Source: Pseudodesulfovibrio pelocollis (lineage in GTDB: Bacteria; Desulfobacterota; Desulfovibrionia; Desulfovibrionales; Desulfovibrionaceae). Taken from it: a DNA stretch of 64,000 nucleotides. The notes under the pieces are model-generated. The model made no database searches and had not been told where the DNA came from. It saw nothing but the letters and a program-made list of their open reading frames with translations. The stretch's first letter is position 1. Each line of letters opens with the position of its first letter. The stretch is taken from positions 1 to 64,000 of the forward strand of contig NZ_JASTWE010000012.1 in NCBI RefSeq assembly GCF_030282845.1. The letters run 5' to 3'. Both the position numbers and the translations under genes were made by a program. Positions 27,078 through 34,672 of this stretch are shown piece after piece.

Positions 27078-27691
27078 GGCAACTCCACGAAATTCTTGAG
27101 GACACGCAGTCCAAAGTGCTGGCTCTTCTCTGGATGAAACTGGGTGCCAAACACGTTGCCGCGCTCCACGGCAGCCACGAATGGCTCCCCATACTCACAG
27201 GTGGCGGCAACATCAGACGAATCGCAGCAAGCCACCTTGAAGCTGTGGACGTAGTAGAAGTCCGCTCCCTCGGGTACGCCTGCCATGATCGCCTTGCTGT
27301 TGACCGGCCTCGTGTCGTTCCATCCCACATGCGGCACCGACAACCCGGGGGTGTCCGCAAACCGCGTGACAGCCCCGCGCAGCCAGCCCAGACCGGGGGT
27401 CTTCTCTCCCTCGTGTCCCATCTCCATGATGAGCTGCATGCCCAGGCAAACCCCCAGGAACAATTTGCCCCTGCCCACGACCTGCTCGTTCAGAGCCTGA
27501 ACAAAACCGGTCTCGTTCAGGTAGGCCATGGCCTTGGGGAACGCCCCCACTCCCGGCAGAATGATCTTGTCGCACCGTTCAAGTTCCCCAGGGCTTTTCA
27601 CGACCATCCCGCCATCGCAACCAACCGCCTTGAGGGCGTTGATGACCGAGCGAAGGTTTCCGGCCCTGTAGTCAATGACACCTATCTTCAT
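27071..27691 (-). CDS. hisH2: HisH-like glutamine amidotransferase subunit
   Basis: A 206-aa class I glutaminase with the nucleophile in GVCLGMQ (Cys82) and the catalytic FHPEKS near residue 185. It releases ammonia from glutamine for the HisF-like barrel. The ATG at 27691 follows GGATGA; an upstream start would add a non-family tail. The trio HisH-HisF-WbpG, overlapping throughout, matches the amidine module of Pseudomonas O antigens and Campylobacter flagellin sugars. Gene order along the transcript is hisH, hisF, wbpG, followed by the methyltransferase. Confidence 0.87.
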   Translation of the reverse strand: MKIGVIDYRAGNLRSVINALKAVGCDGGMVVKSPGELERCDKIILPGVGAFPKAMAYLNETGFVQALNEQVVGRGKLFLGVCLGMQLIMEMGHEGEKTPGLGWLRGAVTRFADTPGLSVPHVGWNDTRPVNSKAIMAGVPEGADFYYVHSFKVACCDSSDVAATCEYGEPFVAAVERGNVFGTQFHPEKSQHFGLRVLKNFVELPC

Positions 27692-27710
27692 CACATCATC
27701 CTGCCTGGCC

Positions 27711-29069
27711 TTATTCGGGAGACCCCGACCAGTAGCCCTTGCCTTCCACATTCACGAATGTCCCGTTTGTCCTTTCCAGAAGAGCCGTGGCAGTGCTTCC
27801 GGCAGCAGTGCAGGCCCCAACACCCAGGTAGTGGATGATTTCCGGGTGGCGCAGCGGGGTTCCCCAGGCAGTGTCGCCCACCCGAACGAAATTCTGCTGG
27901 TAAAAGCGATGGTCCACGGTCTTTACCGCCAAAAACGGCTCGCTGCCGAACACCGGCTGGTTGCTGGTCACATACAGGACATCGTCTTCCACGCGCATGG
28001 AAAATTGCAACGGCTCGTCATCATCGCGCCCCAGGGCGCCCGCCGCCGCCTCCACGGCAGTGGCGTTTCGCCACTGCACTTCCGGGAAATCCCTGGACAC
28101 GCGACTTACCAACTCGAACAGTTTCTCCGCCTCTGGCGCAATGGCGCGAAAGTCGTGGCTGAACCCGGAAACAACCGTTGGCTCCCCCCTGTCCGCACGC
28201 TCAAAGGCCCGCCGGACCTCGGACTCATCCAGGCTGTAGAGACGGGTGTTGACGCAGAGACTTCTGAACAGGGTCCGCTTCAAATTGCCAGGACGTTCAA
28301 CATCGTGGGAATCCGGGTGATAGTGCGACCAGTCCGCCGGGGCGCGGAGCCAGAAGTCGTTCTCGCGCGCGATGCGCTTGTGCATGGAAAATTCGAAGTT
28401 GATGGAATGCAGGCTGTAGTCAAAGGGAATCCAGTTCTCCAGCCAGAGATTGGCATCCCATCGCTCCAGGCAGTAGCCCGCCCGATACGCTGCCGGAAAG
28501 TCGCGACTCTCGATGATGCGATGACACAGGATCTGCTCGTATTCGTCGCTGGAAAAAAACGATGCCTCCTTGACGAACGGGTGCTGGTCGCGACGCATCT
28601 GGTGATAGTGCCAGTAAAACCCATCCAGGTCGAAACTCGCGGGCGTCGGCAGGCTCTCGCGCAGGCAGTGGTAGACCTGTCCGTAGCCAACCAGGCGGCG
28701 GCGCGGATTGATGAACGTGGCCGTATTGTCCAGCACAAACCAGCTATACCGGTAGGGATTGCCCTCGGGGTCGGCCAGCTTCCTGCGGAAGACCTCGTCG
28801 CCCGCCGCGCGCAAGGCTTCGGCATAGGCGGCTCGTGAACTCAGGAAGTTGACCGTGGCCAGGAGCCGCTTCACCTCTTCCTTGTCGGACACCTCTTCTT
28901 CGCCTCGCTCCAGCCTGCCCACCAGTTCGCACATTGCCCCGTGGTCCATCTCGGTGTCGAAGTCGGTGCCAAACAATTCATTCACACGCAATACGGTTGC
29001 CTTGAGCGACTGCGTCAACGGGCCTTCTGTGTCGATGGCGTGGACGAGATAGAGTCGTTTTGTGGTCAT
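27711..29069 (-). CDS. Uncharacterised protein, possibly polysaccharide-deacetylase-like
   Basis: A 452-aa protein I cannot name. The N-terminus HAIDTEGP resembles the VDTEG motif of some NodB-like polysaccharide deacetylases, and a late SGFSHDFRAI region could carry another barrel strand. I do not see a complete set of NodB motifs, so the assignment is weak. It is rich in aromatic residues (many W, Y, H) typical of carbohydrate-active proteins. It heads the hisH-hisF-wbpG operon, 19 bases ahead of hisH, so it may act on the same amidinated sugar. The upstream gap holds leader copy C. Confidence 0.55.
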   Translation of the reverse strand: MTTKRLYLVHAIDTEGPLTQSLKATVLRVNELFGTDFDTEMDHGAMCELVGRLERGEEEVSDKEEVKRLLATVNFLSSRAAYAEALRAAGDEVFRRKLADPEGNPYRYSWFVLDNTATFINPRRRLVGYGQVYHCLRESLPTPASFDLDGFYWHYHQMRRDQHPFVKEASFFSSDEYEQILCHRIIESRDFPAAYRAGYCLERWDANLWLENWIPFDYSLHSINFEFSMHKRIARENDFWLRAPADWSHYHPDSHDVERPGNLKRTLFRSLCVNTRLYSLDESEVRRAFERADRGEPTVVSGFSHDFRAIAPEAEKLFELVSRVSRDFPEVQWRNATAVEAAAGALGRDDDEPLQFSMRVEDDVLYVTSNQPVFGSEPFLAVKTVDHRFYQQNFVRVGDTAWGTPLRHPEIIHYLGVGACTAAGSTATALLERTNGTFVNVEGKGYWSGSPE

Positions 29070-29142
29070 GGGCGATCCTTGTCTTGTTGGTCGATCCAGC
29101 AATATCCGTTCCGACCGGGTTTGCGCGGGCTCGCACTGTTGT

Positions 29143-29177
29143 CCAGCCAACAACGCTCCCCTGTTTCGCTTGTCTCA
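29143..29177 (-). repeat. Intergenic leader-family member C (upstream of the 29069 gene)
   Basis: On the minus strand this stretch resembles the first part of the repeats at 30424-30499 and 31445-31520 (AAGCGAAACAGGGG then AGCGTTG and GCTGG), with internal gaps relative to them. It is the weakest of the assigned copies and abuts the sulfotransferase stop. Confidence 0.28.
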
Positions 29178-30407
29178 TCATGCGCAATCAGTGGCATGCG
29201 CTTCCTCCCTGCCCGACGTCTTCTGCACCAACAGGAAGGCATGAATGTCGTCGTGCAAGAAAAAGTGACGGGCGTCGCGCGCATTGAGCCCGGCTCGCAG
29301 CGCGCCATGCCGATTCCCCTCCATGGACAGCTCAAGGCGGGTGTCCTCCAGCGTGTACGGCTCAAACCGGCGGATCCACATGGCAAGACTCTCCCGTGGC
29401 ACCACCGGAGGATCATCCAGCATTCGTCGTGTTGCATCGGCATCGGGTCCATGCACCGGCTCATAGCCGAACAAGCCCATCTCCGGTGCGCACAGGTAGT
29501 CCACCAAGGCGATCTCTCCTTCGGACAGGCTGCTCTGCCATCGACCAAGGGTGCTCGTGTCGAATGCTGTCCCGCCACGGCCAAAGGCACTGTTCTGAAA
29601 CCATGGAAGGTTCAGACCGTTGACGAAGGAAGAGAGATCCGTCATGGCGGGGTGCCATTCGATGTCGAGAAAATCGCACATTTTCCGAGAGACCGCCGCG
29701 GGCTCAGTGATCACGTCTTCAAAACGAAGCGTCAGGACACGGCCGGACAACGCCGGATCGTGGCCATACCAATATGCCAGCGCTGCGATCTTGCGCCACT
29801 GGCGGGCCATGAAAACCGGAGGATACTGGGCCATGCGAAATTTCTTTGAGGCAAAAACCGCACGCGGATCGCGCACAAGGCAGACAAAACGCATTTCAGG
29901 AAAGGTTCTGGCCAGGGCGGGCACAAACTCAGTGGCCCATACCTCCTTGAAACCAACAATACCGGTGGCCCGGTCCCCGTACTCCTCCCTGATGAGCGTC
30001 AGCAGTTCCTCCAGGAGTTCTGCATAGGTGGCTCCGCCCGCCGACCCCGCCCTCGGGGCCAACAAGGGAGAGTACTGCGGATGCTCCGCGCACCAGGTCG
30101 CAATGCGGGCCAGCAGCTCGGCCCTATCCGCTTCCTTGAGGGGCAGATGGAGGTCTGCTTGCTGCACGGCCCGGAACACGTCAGCCTGCCGCCCGAAGGC
30201 ATAGTCAGCCAGCGGAGACTCAAACCCCTCGGGGATGTCCGCACCATGCCGGGAGGCAATTGCGTTACGCAGAAACTTGAAGAAGGGAAACAACCCGTCG
30301 GACGCCAGGGCGATCCGCGGATGGGCGTGCAACAGCCTGCCGGTCAGGGTGGTTCCTGAACGAAACATCCCGGAAAGAAAGACGGTCTGCAGAGTGTTGG
30401 GATTCAT
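29178..30407 (-). CDS. Sulfotransferase family protein
   Basis: A 409-aa PAPS-dependent sulfotransferase. The 5'-phosphosulfate loop SGMFRSGTT lies at residues 12-20, the 3'-phosphate motif LVRDPRAVFAS near 175, and a GFKEVWATE strand between them. It would add sulfate to a sugar or protein in the cytoplasm before export. The ATG at 30407 follows AGGAGC; upstream in-frame residues are leader, not protein. Sulfation within a nonulosonic-acid island is uncommon. Alone in its segment: 110 bases from the methyltransferase gene upstream and 108 from the next gene. Confidence 0.83.
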   Translation of the reverse strand: MNPNTLQTVFLSGMFRSGTTLTGRLLHAHPRIALASDGLFPFFKFLRNAIASRHGADIPEGFESPLADYAFGRQADVFRAVQQADLHLPLKEADRAELLARIATWCAEHPQYSPLLAPRAGSAGGATYAELLEELLTLIREEYGDRATGIVGFKEVWATEFVPALARTFPEMRFVCLVRDPRAVFASKKFRMAQYPPVFMARQWRKIAALAYWYGHDPALSGRVLTLRFEDVITEPAAVSRKMCDFLDIEWHPAMTDLSSFVNGLNLPWFQNSAFGRGGTAFDTSTLGRWQSSLSEGEIALVDYLCAPEMGLFGYEPVHGPDADATRRMLDDPPVVPRESLAMWIRRFEPYTLEDTRLELSMEGNRHGALRAGLNARDARHFFLHDDIHAFLLVQKTSGREEAHATDCA

Positions 30408-30423
30408 GATGCAGCGCTCCTGC

Positions 30424-30499
30424 TGCCTAACCTGAGGGACTTTCCAGCCTGGAGCTGCATCCATGCTGGCACATCGCCTTGTTTCTGTTCACATGCTCA
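30424..30499 (-). repeat. Intergenic leader-family member A (upstream of sulfotransferase)
   Basis: 76 bases that align without gaps to 31445-31520 at 53 of 76 positions by my hand count. It lies 17 bases before the sulfotransferase ATG. Its minus-strand 3' end reads CAGGTTAGGCAG, followed by an AGGAGC ribosome-binding site. Matches are scattered along the whole length, so it is a diverged duplication rather than one short motif. Other gaps contain weaker relatives. Confidence 0.8.
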
Positions 30500-30517
30500 T
30501 CAACATCAGCCGCATCT

Positions 30518-31435
30518 TTACAAATCATCATCTTTCCTGGCTATGAACTCCAAGCACCCGCCACCATACATCAAGCGACTCAAATAGTGGTCATAATTAT
30601 AGTGCAGCGGGCTAAAATACCGCCGTATATTTTTACGCTTGATGTAGCGCCGCAGTCTTCGGGGAGAGCAAAACCCGTTTCTCGTGTACATTTCAATATG
30701 CTGCTCTTCGGAAACGGGAATACGGACAGGCGCCTGACAGATATTCTGAAGAGTGACAAGCAAGTCCAAATCAAGCAACGATTTCAGAAAGCCCAGATCG
30801 ACGCTCTCTTCTTCACGGGTAACCATTTCATTCTGAACAAAATCAACAATTTCGGCAACGTCCTGAGGCGTAGTGTGGTCAACAAAGTCCTTGAAGTCCT
30901 CATTGTTCAAATAATAGTTTCGAAGGGCTGGATACAGGCAGTCGCGCCAGATGCCTCCCTCTTCACCCAAGACAGTATAAAGCATTCCACCCGGCTTGGT
31001 GACTCTCGCCAACTCCTTGAACGCCTGCTCGACTTCCGCATAGTTGTTCAGATGGACCATGACACCGTGGCAGGCCACAAAGTCGAATGATTCGTCTTCA
31101 TAAGGTATGGAGAGGATATTACCGCTTTTCAAGTTCACGCATTCCAAAGGCACTCCATATTGCTCAAGGCTGGATTTTGCCACAGGTATAAACTCATCTC
31201 CAAGATCGAAAGCGCATATTTCCTTCGACCCTAGCCGGTGAAGCGCTATCATGAGCTTTGCCGTGTCTCCACACCCTGCATCGAGAACCTTTTTCCCCAG
31301 AAAATAATCGTCCTCAAGTTGGAAATATTCCATCGAGAACATATTGATAAACCGCTCCATTGCGACTTCATCTTGCGAGATGCGTTCATGCTGCTTATGA
31401 TAAACTTGTCGTGTCTTTTCTGAGTAATCATGCAT
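30518..31435 (-). CDS. Class I SAM-dependent methyltransferase
   Basis: A 305-aa methyltransferase with SAM motif I VLDAGCGDTAKL near residues 50-61, an acidic FDLGDEF second strand, and a Methyltransf_11-like core (SFDFVACHGVMVHL, VTKPGGML). It is the AT-richest gene of the island, which suggests a separate origin. It stands alone between two gaps that contain the paired repeats 30424-30499 and 31445-31520, as if it were an inserted cassette. Its substrate may be the surface sugar. The start at ATG 31435 has a weak AGGTG ribosome-binding site. Confidence 0.85.
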   Translation of the reverse strand: MHDYSEKTRQVYHKQHERISQDEVAMERFINMFSMEYFQLEDDYFLGKKVLDAGCGDTAKLMIALHRLGSKEICAFDLGDEFIPVAKSSLEQYGVPLECVNLKSGNILSIPYEDESFDFVACHGVMVHLNNYAEVEQAFKELARVTKPGGMLYTVLGEEGGIWRDCLYPALRNYYLNNEDFKDFVDHTTPQDVAEIVDFVQNEMVTREEESVDLGFLKSLLDLDLLVTLQNICQAPVRIPVSEEQHIEMYTRNGFCSPRRLRRYIKRKNIRRYFSPLHYNYDHYLSRLMYGGGCLEFIARKDDDL

Positions 31436-31791
31436 AATAACACCTGCCTAACTTGAGCGATTCCCCAACCTGACACAACATCAACGCTGGATCATAGCCC
31501 TGTGTTTGCTTACATTATCACCCGGCCGCGACCTCATGACCGTTTCGCCCATTTGGTCGAGGGCCGGATGTCCAACCTCAAGAGAACCAAAACACTGGTC
31601 ATCAACGATGTCCATGCTGCGAAGGACAGCCTGACAGGTCGGGCCGGGCTCGATCTCTTGGCGCGCCACCTGCCTGGCATCGCCCTTTTCCCTCGCATCA
31701 ATCGTCTTTCCGGCTCCGGGCCTGGCGCCTGATTTTCCTTGCTTTTCTCCCGGGTCAACCACTGCCGGGGCTGCTCCGCACGCCAAGGGTT
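31436..31791 (-). other. Intergenic region without a recognisable gene (356 bases)
   Basis: Between the methyltransferase start and the ptmE-like stop I find leader copy B (31445-31520) and 270 further bases with no supported gene. A 134-codon minus-strand frame (31481-31885) starts inside ptmE in another frame and has no ribosome-binding site or known domain. A stretch near 31580-31610 (TGTTTTGGTTCTCTTGAGG on the minus strand) resembles part of the gap before 43491. A promoter for the methyltransferase is likely here, but I cannot place it. Confidence 0.5.
31445..31520 (-). repeat. Intergenic leader-family member B (upstream of methyltransferase)
   Basis: Ungapped partner of 30424-30499 (53/76 identical by hand). 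It ends ten bases before the methyltransferase ATG and supplies its weak AGGCAGG ribosome-binding region. Both copies sit in the same position relative to the following gene and in the same orientation. Confidence 0.8.
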
Positions 31792-32865
31792 CTAGAAATC
31801 CTTCCTGCGGGTGGCGTCGTTGTTCGCCTGAAGATAGTCCTTGGGGCACCCGATATCGAGCCAGTATTCCCGAACGGGAAAACACCCGACTCCCATGCCC
31901 TGCCTCTCGATGACGGCCCGAATAAGTTCGGGCATGTCATAGGGGCAGCCGCGTGGCACCAGGTCCAGGGCTTCGGGGGAGATCACGTAAACACCCGCGT
32001 TGACGTAGTACTCGAACTCCGGCTTCTCTTCTATCTCCCGGACGATGGTATCCTCCAGCTTGACCACCCCATACGGGATGGTCACATGGTGTTTCCACAC
32101 GGCGGTAGTGATGATCCGCCCTTCATTGTGGTGGTATTCCAATAGTCTTTCAAAATCCAAGCCGGTGAGGACATCGCCATTGATCACAATCACCGGCTCC
32201 ACCGGCTTGGACTTCAGCAGGCCGAGGCAGCCAGCAGTGCCCAGCGGTTCATTCTCCCTGAGGTAGGAAATGGAAACGCCGAACTTGCCGCCGTCACCGA
32301 AATGCTCGGTGATCCGCTCGGCCAAGTAGTTTACTGATAAGGATATATTCAGGAAACCACTCTCCCTCAACCGCTCGATGATGATCTCAAGCAGCGGTCG
32401 CCCGCCCACGGGCAGCATGGGCTTGGGCGTCTCCTCGGTCAGGGGGCGCAGCCGCATGCCCCTGCCCCCGGCCAGGATGACGACGTTGTTGGAATGGAGC
32501 ACGGAGCGACCAAACAGCTCGCGCGTGTTCACCAGGGCCACGGGCCTGTGTTCCGAATCCACGACCGGCACCCATATGTGATGCTTGGACTGCTGCAAGT
32601 CCATGAGTTCCTGTATCGGGTCCTTGCTCGTGACGCACGCCGGGGTGGTGGTCATGATTTCCGAGATGGGCAGGGTCAATTCCACTCCGCGCAACAGCGC
32701 CTTGCGGATATCGGAGTCGGCCACGACGCCCTGCAACCGGCCTTCATCGTCCACAGCCAGAACCAGGGCATTGGATGCGTCCAGCATTTTCACCGCATCC
32801 ATACAACTTAGACGTGCATTCAAAACCACTCGTGGAAATGTTTCAAGATAATTTCTGAGGTTCAT
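31792..32865 (-). CDS. ptmE: CBS-domain nucleotidyltransferase, PtmE-like
   Basis: A 357-aa protein with a pair of CBS domains (about residues 10-115) fused to a sugar-1-phosphate nucleotidyltransferase (from about 124: ILAGGRGMRLRPLTEETPKP, with VINGDVLT later). This fusion is typical of Campylobacter PtmE, which makes GDP-glucosamine for legionaminic acid. The CBS pair probably senses adenine nucleotides. Overlaps the upstream SpsF-like gene by four bases as ATGA. It is the last gene of the long overlapping operon beginning at 42069. The GDP specificity is inferred from the domain fusion. Confidence 0.85.
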   Translation of the reverse strand: MNLRNYLETFPRVVLNARLSCMDAVKMLDASNALVLAVDDEGRLQGVVADSDIRKALLRGVELTLPISEIMTTTPACVTSKDPIQELMDLQQSKHHIWVPVVDSEHRPVALVNTRELFGRSVLHSNNVVILAGGRGMRLRPLTEETPKPMLPVGGRPLLEIIIERLRESGFLNISLSVNYLAERITEHFGDGGKFGVSISYLRENEPLGTAGCLGLLKSKPVEPVIVINGDVLTGLDFERLLEYHHNEGRIITTAVWKHHVTIPYGVVKLEDTIVREIEEKPEFEYYVNAGVYVISPEALDLVPRGCPYDMPELIRAVIERQGMGVGCFPVREYWLDIGCPKDYLQANNDATRRKDF

Positions 32866-33611
32866 GATCCCCTCGCAGAGCTGAATGGTTCATGCAAATG
32901 ATGATTCGAGGTGTCGCCCATGCCAGCCAGTGTTTCAGCCACCTGCTCCACGGTAAAACCGTACCCGCTCCGGGCCGGATCGATTCGCGTCAGGATCTCC
33001 GTAACGAGACGCTCGTCCTCCGGGTAGTCCACGGTGACGAAAAAGCCGGTTGCAGCCCGGTCCGCCATCCTCAGGAAGCGGCTCGAAAACACGACTTCGT
33101 CAAGGGGCAGGAACCCTTTTTTCAATCGGTCAGGATTTCTCGCGCCGTAGCGGACGTACTCGCGCTCCAGGGCATCGGTCCTGAAGGCCATGGCCGCCAT
33201 GCCCACGGGCCATCCGCTCGCATGGGCGGTGGTGGTGAACTCCGCACTGCCTGTCCGGTGTGCGGCCACGATCTCCCGCAGCCCGTAAGGGCAGACCAGA
33301 GGATCGTCGCCCTGAAGACGAACAAGGTTCGCAAGCCCGAAATGGCGTGCCGCATCCAGCACTCGCCCGGTCACGTCTTCCTCTTCGCCAATAAAGCAGT
33401 CCAGCCCCCGCTGCGCGCAATACCTCTCTATCTCTCGGCTTGTTGCGGTCGTGGCAACGATCAGGGGCATGTCTTCGAGCAAACCGGAGCATTCCACGCG
33501 GCGCACCAGATGCTCCAGAAGGGGCACACCGTGCATGTTTGCCAACGCCTTGTTGGGCAACCGCGTCGATCCGAGCCGGACCTGGAGGATGAAACCGATG
33601 TCCCTGTTCAT
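32862..33611 (-). CDS. SpsF-like cytidylyltransferase family protein
   Basis: A 249-aa protein of the SpsF/COG1861 type, with the nucleotide-binding start ILQVRLGSTRLPNKAL near residue 8 and LQGDDPLVCP near 97. The family is related to CMP-sugar synthetases and would activate a sugar acid with CTP. It sits directly after the divergent NeuB-like gene (9 bases) and before ptmE, so a likely substrate is the product of that synthase. This would be a second activation route in addition to the canonical cytidylyltransferase at 40290. The assignment of CMP is inferred. Confidence 0.78.
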   Translation of the reverse strand: MNRDIGFILQVRLGSTRLPNKALANMHGVPLLEHLVRRVECSGLLEDMPLIVATTATSREIERYCAQRGLDCFIGEEEDVTGRVLDAARHFGLANLVRLQGDDPLVCPYGLREIVAAHRTGSAEFTTTAHASGWPVGMAAMAFRTDALEREYVRYGARNPDRLKKGFLPLDEVVFSSRFLRMADRAATGFFVTVDYPEDERLVTEILTRIDPARSGYGFTVEQVAETLAGMGDTSNHHLHEPFSSARGS

Positions 33612-33620
33612 CGCATCCGC

Positions 33621-34670
33621 CTAGAAGTCTTCCCAGGTGATGGGGGTGTGCCTGTCCAGATCTCGCCGAAGCCTCCGGCCCAGCACCTGCTCAATGTGGA
33701 CCACGGAGATCCCCTTTTCCGGCTTGGCGGCCAAAATATCCTCTGCCGCCAGTGTCTGACCTTCCTTCAGCGGACGGGCGGCATACAGGCCACGCCGGCC
33801 TATGCGGCGGGGCAGACTCTGCTCGTCCACGCTCATGCGGCGTCCGGAACCGAGCGCCATTTCCATGGTGCGAATCCGGGCGACAAGCTCCCCGGCCTGC
33901 TCCACCGGAAAGGAAAAAACGTGTTCCGGGCTGGCAATAGCCGTGTCCCGGGTAATGGGTTTCTCGATGACGTCAGCCCCCAAGGCAATGGCCGCCATGA
34001 CACAATCAAGTCCCGGGGTATGGCAGGACAGGCCGACAGGAATGCCGAATAGATCCTTCATGGTCCTGATCATGCGCAGGTCCGTTTTATCCGGCGGCGC
34101 GGGATAACCCGACGGGTTGTGCATGATGACCACCTGCTGCGCGCCGTGCCGCTCAAGGTGCATGAGCGCCTGCTCAACCTCGTGGATATACGCGCCGCCG
34201 GTATCCAGGAATATCGGCTTGCCCGTTGCCGCCACCCACTCCTGAAGCGGAAAATTGTTGAGATCCGGGGAGGCAAGCTTGTACGCAACGGCGCCGATGG
34301 ATTCAAAGAACTCGATGCTGGACTTGGTGGCCACTGTCGGAAAAAAGGTGATGCTCCTCTTGTCCGCCGCCGCCTTGATCTGCGCAAACTCGCTGTAGGA
34401 AAGCTCCAGCCGCTTGAGGAGCTGATAGTAGTTCTCTGTCACCTCACCCCGGGCTGTGCCGTACGTGTGATTCACGGTTCGATCCACCACAAGCTCGTCC
34501 GCCTGGAACGATTCCACCTTGACGCAGTCGGCACCGGCGGCGGCCGATGCGTTGACAAAGCTCTCCGCCACCTCCACGCTCTGTTCATGGGTGACGCCAA
34601 GCTCTACGACAATGTACACTGGTGCGCCATGCCCGATGGTCTTGCCTTCGATCTCGACTGTGCTGCGCAT
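33621..34670 (-). CDS. Divergent NeuB-family synthase, second metal histidine missing
   Basis: A 349-aa NeuB paralogue with a barrel and C-terminal SAF domain (RRGLYAARPLKEGQT). Usual motifs are altered: IAEIGxNH becomes VVELGVTH, and IEKHFT becomes IEKPIT. The first metal histidine is kept in LSCHTPG, but 21 residues on, where legI has His, there is Pro. In NmNeuB His215 and His236 hold the Mn ion. So this protein may use another metal geometry, another substrate or be inactive. It sits between the aminotransferase (2-base gap) and the SpsF-like gene (9 bases), suggesting a separate pathway for an unusual sugar acid. Confidence 0.8.
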   Translation of the reverse strand: MRSTVEIEGKTIGHGAPVYIVVELGVTHEQSVEVAESFVNASAAAGADCVKVESFQADELVVDRTVNHTYGTARGEVTENYYQLLKRLELSYSEFAQIKAAADKRSITFFPTVATKSSIEFFESIGAVAYKLASPDLNNFPLQEWVAATGKPIFLDTGGAYIHEVEQALMHLERHGAQQVVIMHNPSGYPAPPDKTDLRMIRTMKDLFGIPVGLSCHTPGLDCVMAAIALGADVIEKPITRDTAIASPEHVFSFPVEQAGELVARIRTMEMALGSGRRMSVDEQSLPRRIGRRGLYAARPLKEGQTLAAEDILAAKPEKGISVVHIEQVLGRRLRRDLDRHTPITWEDF

Positions 34671-34672
34671 GG

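Noticed and set aside
31481-31885. 134-codon minus frame
   Set aside because: It starts inside ptmE in another frame, without ribosome-binding site or domain; treated as intergenic.
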